DNA of 64,000 nucleotides from Bidens hawaiensis. Taxonomy: Eukaryota > Streptophyta > Magnoliopsida > Asterales > Asteraceae. The stretch covers positions 248,001 to 312,000 of the forward strand of contig JAIQDT010000231.1 in NCBI GenBank assembly GCA_021521415.1, read 5' to 3'. A model generated the notes under the pieces. It did not search any database. It worked only from the letters and a program-made list of their open reading frames with translations, and was not told the DNA's origin. Positions 59,967-64,000 of the stretch are shown one piece after another. The stretch's first letter is position 1, and each line of letters begins with the position of its first letter. The translations under genes were made by a program, and so were the position numbers.

Positions 59967-60851
59967 CTAAGTCTCGGAGAGCGCGTCAAGGTAGAATACC
60001 ACGACCATCTGGTCAGTCATCGGCTCGCCAATGTAGTGCTTCAGTCTATGACCGTTCACCTTAAACATCCCACCATTATCCTTTATCTCAACAGTGCCGT
60101 ACGGGAAGAACTCAGAGACTGTGAACGGTCCCGACCATCGGGATCTCAACTTTCCCGGGAATAACCTCAACTGAGAGTTATACAATAAAACCAAATCCCC
60201 ACACTTGAACTGCTTGTAACCTTTTAACTTCCTATCATGCAGTTCCTTCATCCGCTCCTTATACCTAAATGACTACGCGTAAGCGTGATCTCTCAGCTCT
60301 TCTAGCTCGTGCAACTGGTGGAAACGAGTGCTCTCTGCGGCAGACATATCGAAGTTGACCCTCTGTAGGGCCCAAGAAGCACAGTGCTCTAACTCAACAG
60401 GCAGGTGGCAGGCCTTCCCATTAATCATCCGAAACGGTGTGGAACCGGTTGGAGTCTTGCAGGCTGTACGGAAGGCCCACAACGCGTCATCCAACTTGTC
60501 GGACCAATCCCAACGATTCGAACCAACCGTTTTCTTAAGAATACGTTTGATCCCCCGGTTACTCACTTCTACTTACCCACTAGTCTGTGGGTGGTAGGCG
60601 GTTGCAAGCCGATGGGTGACCCCATAACGACGCAACACCTTCTCCATCTGCGCATTGCAGAAGTGAGTTCCTCTATCACTGATCAACGCCTTCGGGACAC
60701 CAAAATGAGCAAAAAGGCTCTTGAGAAACGGAGTACAACTCAGGCATCATTAGTGGGTAAGGCCTTAGCCTCACTTCGAGACATAATCAACTGCCACGAG
60801 TATGTACTTGTTCCCACGCGAAGATGGAAACGGTCCCATGAAATCAATGCC
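59967..60851 (-). pseudogene. Second Athila pol: integrase core and C-terminus
   Basis: The C-terminal part has YKQFKCGDLVLLYNSQLRL and GKLRSRWSGPFTV (60251-59967). A core part has [20 protein letters not shown] and [20 protein letters not shown] (60566-60273). Stops at about 60270, 60570 and 60740-60850 split the domain, so it is inactive. Confidence 0.9.
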
Positions 60852-61729
60852 TCACACATCGAAAACCTCACAAACCTGAATAGCATTCTGAGGCATTTCA
60901 TTTCGCGAAGAAATGTTACCGACCCGTTGGAAACGATCACAACTCCTCACAAACGTGTGCGCATCCTTAAAAATCAAAGGCCAATAAAAACCACAATCAA
61001 ACACCGTCTTCGCCGTCAAACTCGCACCGTGGTGACCTCCTGTCGGGCCAACAAGGCAATGGCTCAGAATCCGCCATCCCTCCTTAACATCAACACACCT
61101 CCTGATCAACTGGTCAGCACCTATACGAAAAAGATACGGGTCGTCCCACAGGTAAAACTTAACATCAGCAAAGAATTTCTTCTTTTGCTGGTAAGACATC
61201 TTCGGGTAGTACCCGTCCGCAAGATAGTTCGCGAAGTCAGCGAACCATGGAAAACCCTCATCCTGAGCCGAAACAAACATAAGACTCTCTGTCGGAAAGT
61301 GGTCATTAATCATGACCCCCGGCTCTCCTAACTCATCTCCCTCAAGACGCGAAAGATGATCGGCCGCCACATTCTGGGTCCCCTTTTATCACGAATTTCA
61401 ATATCAAACTCTTGAAGCAACAGGATCCATCGGATAAGGCGTGGTTTAGCATCCTGTTTGCTAAAGAGATAACGAATGGCCGAATGATCCGTGTACACAA
61501 TCGTCTTGGACAGAACAAGATAGGACCTGAATTTGTTGAATTTAAACACCACAGCTAAAAGCTCTTTCTCAGTGGTGGTGTAACTCTCCTGTGCACCATT
61601 TAGGGTCCTGCTAGCATAGTAAATCGGATGGAAGTGTTTATCCTTCCGCTGCCCAAGAACCGCTCCGACTGCGAAGTCGCTCGCACCACACATCAACTCA
61701 AAAGGAAGCGACCAGTCGGGAGTAATCAT
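60852..61729 (-). pseudogene. Second Athila pol: RNase H and integrase zinc finger
   Basis: RNase H part 61729-61370: [35 protein letters not shown] and [13 protein letters not shown] frameshift lies near 61370 at the DKRGP / [11 protein letters not shown] boundary. Integrase part to 60852: HHGASLTAKTVFDCGFYWP and SCDRFQRVGNISSRNEMPQN; the second Cys of the zinc finger is changed to Phe or lost (CDRFQ instead of CDACQ). Confidence 0.9.
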
Positions 61730-61780
61730 GATCGGGGCGTTAACAAGTTTGTCTTTTAAAAGATCAAACGCCTCAACACA

Positions 61781-63019
61781 CTACTCAGAAAACACAAACG
61801 GGGCATCCTTCTCCAAGAGTTTGGTCATGGGTCTCGCAATCTTAGAAAAATCTTTAATGAACCGGCGATAGAACCCAGCATGACCCAGAAAACTCCGGAT
61901 GGATCTCATGGAAGTGGGCGGGGGAAGATTAGAGATGGTATCGACCTTCACTTGGTCGACCTCTATCCCCGCACTCGAAATCCGATGCCCCAAAACGATG
62001 CCCTCGCGTACCATGAAGTGACACTTCTCCCAGTTAAGAACTAGGTTAGTGTCAACGCATCGGGCCAACATCCTCTCAAGGTTAGAGAGACACTGATCGA
62101 AAGAGCTCCCAAACACAGAAAAATCATCCATGAACACCTCTATGGAGTCCTCGATCATGTCATGAAATATAGCCACCATGCACCTCTGAAATGTGGCTGG
62201 AGCGTTACACAGTCCGAACGTCAAACGTCGATAGGCAAACGTACCGTATGGGCAGGTGAACGTGGTTTTCTCCTGGTCATCGGGAGCAATAGGAATCTGA
62301 AAGTACCCGGAGAAACCATCTAAGAAGCAGTAGTACTGCTGACCTGCCAAACGCTCCAACATCTGATCAATGAAAGGTAAAGGAAAGTGGTCTTTCCTTG
62401 TGGCATCATTCAGTCTGCGGTAATCGATGCAGACTCTCCAACCGGTCACAGTCCTAGTGGAAATGAGCTCGTTCCTCTCATTGGTGACGATAGTCATGCC
62501 ACCCTTTTTGGGAACCACTTTTTCTGGACTAACCCACGAACTATCGGAAATGGGGAAAATGATCCCCGCATCAAGGAGTTTGATGATCTCCTTCTTCATG
62601 ACCTCCTGCATCTTCGGATTAAGCCGCCGCTGCGGCTGAACGACAGTCCTATAATTATCCTCCATGAGGATTTTATGCGTGCAAAACGAAGGGTTAATAC
62701 CCTTGATGTCGATAATCTTCCATGCAATTGTCTCCTTGTGCTCCCGAAGCACCCTCAACATTCTCTCTCTCTCGACCTCTGTCAAAGCAGATGGGACAAT
62801 AACTGGCAATTTCCTCTCCTCGTCCAAAAACGCGTACTCCAGATGGGCAGGTAAATCCTTAAACTCTAAGGAAGGAGGGGGGCTCTTGACAGAAGGTCGG
62901 TCCATCGGATCGTCACGTACGATCCTAGTAGACACTTCAGACTCAGGGTGATGTGACTCAGCGTCATCTTCCGTTGACTGATCGGTCATGGCAACCATCT
63001 CAATCTCCGGAATGTCCAT
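61781..63019 (-). pseudogene. Second Athila pol: reverse transcriptase
   Basis: A single long frame of about 412 codons: CIDYRRLNDATRKDHFPLPF, YYCFLDGFSGYFQIPIAP, GLCNAPATFQRCM, catalytic FMDDFSVFG, and IRSFLGHAGFYRRFIKDFSK. All core RT motifs are intact by eye. It is bounded by in-frame stops at 63029-63031 and 61781-61783 in the same frame as the protease and RNase H pieces. It is better preserved than the RT of the first Athila element. Confidence 0.93.
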
Positions 63020-63028
63020 ATCGAGAAT

Positions 63029-63535
63029 CTAAGTGTCGGAGACAGATCCTCCACAGATCTCGCTGAAAAACTCCCCGACATGCTCCATGATGGTGTCAAT
63101 AAAGTACATGGAGTCATCAGCAGATTTGGGGTGTTTCAGTGACTGTCTAACGTCAAAGGTGACGTTCTCATCCCCAACTCTCAAAATCACCTTACCCTCG
63201 CAGACGTCGATCAACGCCTGTGCAGTGGCAAGGAATGGTCGGCCTAAAATCAGTGGTACGCTATCATCGTCGTTCATGTCCAGAATGACAAAGTCCACCG
63301 GGAAGATGAACTTGTCGACACGAACCAGCATGTTCTCGACCACCCCTCGAGGGTATTTCACATAACGATCAGCAAGCTGGATACTCATCCTGGTAGGCCT
63401 CGGTTCGCCTAGACCCAGCTTGCGATACACAGAATACGGCATGAGATTAATGCTGGCACCGAGATCGGCCAGCGCATGAATAACCGTATCATCACTCAAG
63501 ATGTAGGGAATCTTGAAACTCCCTGGATCGGCCAT
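63029..63535 (-). pseudogene. Second Athila aspartic protease
   Basis: ALADLGASINLMPYSVYRKL is the catalytic D-L-G-A region and VPLILGRPFLATAQALIDV the flap end. This is the protease that would process gag-pol. The ORF start at 63535 is an internal Met, since gag reads into it; a stop at about 63536-63541 separates it. Confidence 0.92.
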
Positions 63536-64000
63536 CTTTTATGGTAATTTCTGTTGTAAGACAGCAGAACAGCTGGCACTCAATGGGATGGAAACAACCT
63601 CAGCAAGCTTCTCCTTATTCGAAAGGATATCCTTGAGGAACTTCGCGTGTTTAGGCATCTGATTCAGTGCCTCAAGGAATGGAATGTTAAGGTGAAGCTG
63701 CTTCAAAAGATCAAGAAATTTGGAATTCTACTCCTCATCTCTGTCTCTACGGATTCATCAGGGGTATGGTACTCTGGGCTTGTAGACTCTCGGCGGCTCG
63801 CTTGGTAGCTGCTGTCTCTCGGCCTGTGCTGAAGTCCCTGGGCTGCTTCTCCAATGCACCTGAGCCGGTGGAGACTCCATCTGAATCTCCTCATCCACCT
63901 GCTCCTCTAGAACTACTGCAGGTTCCTCGACAACTCCTCTGTGCTGAATCCCGGGCTCCTCTCGTGCCCCTGCACCGCTCCTCGTTATCACAGCTTTAGC
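63536..64000 (-). pseudogene. Second Athila gag C-terminus / linker, continuing past the window
   Basis: MITRSGAGAREEPGIQHRG at 63991 is the ITRSG motif found in Athila gag linkers. It is followed by a Glu/Pro-rich stretch and, in shifted frames, the PYP...FLDLLKQLHLNIPFLEAL-like region. Stops and a shift near 63725 break it. The rest lies outside the window. Confidence 0.8.

Larger units (their letters stand above)
27263..64000 (+). mobile_element. Tat-like Ty3/gypsy element, nested and running past the window
   Basis: The 5' LTR is at about 27263-27904. Then come gag and protease to 30017, RT to integrase at 47914-51200, and a long 3' region with antisense genes to at least 56715. Hallmarks of the Tat group are the extra RNase H (about 49500-49930), the PBS starting TTGGCGCC, and antisense ORFs between pol and the 3' LTR. 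It is interrupted by a chromodomain element (30018-47913) and an Athila element (from 56716). Its 3' LTR is not in the window. Confidence 0.75.
56716..64000 (-). mobile_element. Second Athila-like element, 3' part in the window
   Basis: 3' LTR (56716-58396), PPT, 3' noncoding region and pol to the beginning of protease/gag linker. The 5' LTR and most of gag lie to the right of the window. The flank before 56716 is CTTGT, the expected TSD copy. Domain order and motif style match the first Athila element, but the LTR is different and shorter. Confidence 0.92.

Overview
This is a nuclear window from a plant genome. It is almost entirely nested LTR retrotransposons, and I see no intact host gene. 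The evidence is plant Ty3/gypsy lineages (Athila-like, Tat-like and chromodomain Tekay/Del-like), Ty1/copia remnants, a nuclear copy of plastid DNA (rpoC1, rps12 with its group II intron, rps7) and AT-rich spacers. The copia env-like ORF and the gypsy families resemble elements I know from Asteraceae, so a daisy-family eudicot is my best guess. That guess is inference.

Left block (1-24310). A Ty1/copia element on the + strand seems to be the base layer. Its RNase H end is at 1-466 and a probable env-like 3' ORF is at 23888-24310. Between them lie: (a) a 5'-truncated gypsy LTR whose first part is an inverted duplication forming a ~160-bp-arm hairpin (563-2646); (b) a hAT-like MITE with ~25-bp terminal inverted repeats and an 8-bp near-duplicate flank (3233-18691), split by a complete Athila-like element on the - strand (3471-18396, TSD GATTA); (c) a 3.15-kb solo LTR (19810-22959, TSD TTCGA). 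The Athila element carries its own insertions: a solo LTR in its 3' LTR (4930-6835, TSD CAATT) and a mosaic plastid insertion in its 5' LTR (about 16435-17982).

Middle (24311-27262). A copia-type LTR in - orientation lacks a visible TSD. It is followed by a Helitron-like GC-hairpin sequence with internal repeats, then an AT-rich stretch holding a microsatellite and a possible gene scrap.

Right block (27263-64000). A Tat-like element on the + strand starts with its LTR at about 27263. Its decayed gag and protease run to 30017, its pol resumes at 47914, and its long 3' region carries two tandem antisense, intron-containing genes (51571-53999 and 54574-56715). A chromodomain gypsy element (30018-47913, TSD GCATG) splits the Tat protease from its RT. 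That element's RT is in turn split by a very young Tekay/Del-like element on the - strand (34354-43514, TSD CTACG). The young element's 2229-bp LTRs differ at only two sites that I found, and its gag-pol frame carries one visible premature stop. A second Athila-like element on the - strand (56716 to beyond the window end) interrupts the second antisense gene.

Five TSD or near-TSD pairs were read directly, so the insertion order is well supported. None of the elements makes an intact polyprotein; the young Tekay-like copy comes closest. The features most worth following up are the LTR-derived long hairpin, the tRNA-like Pol III cassette inside the MITE, the tandem antisense genes of the Tat element, the mosaic plastid insertion, and the repeated PPT-like motif with conserved noncoding blocks shared by the two Athila elements.
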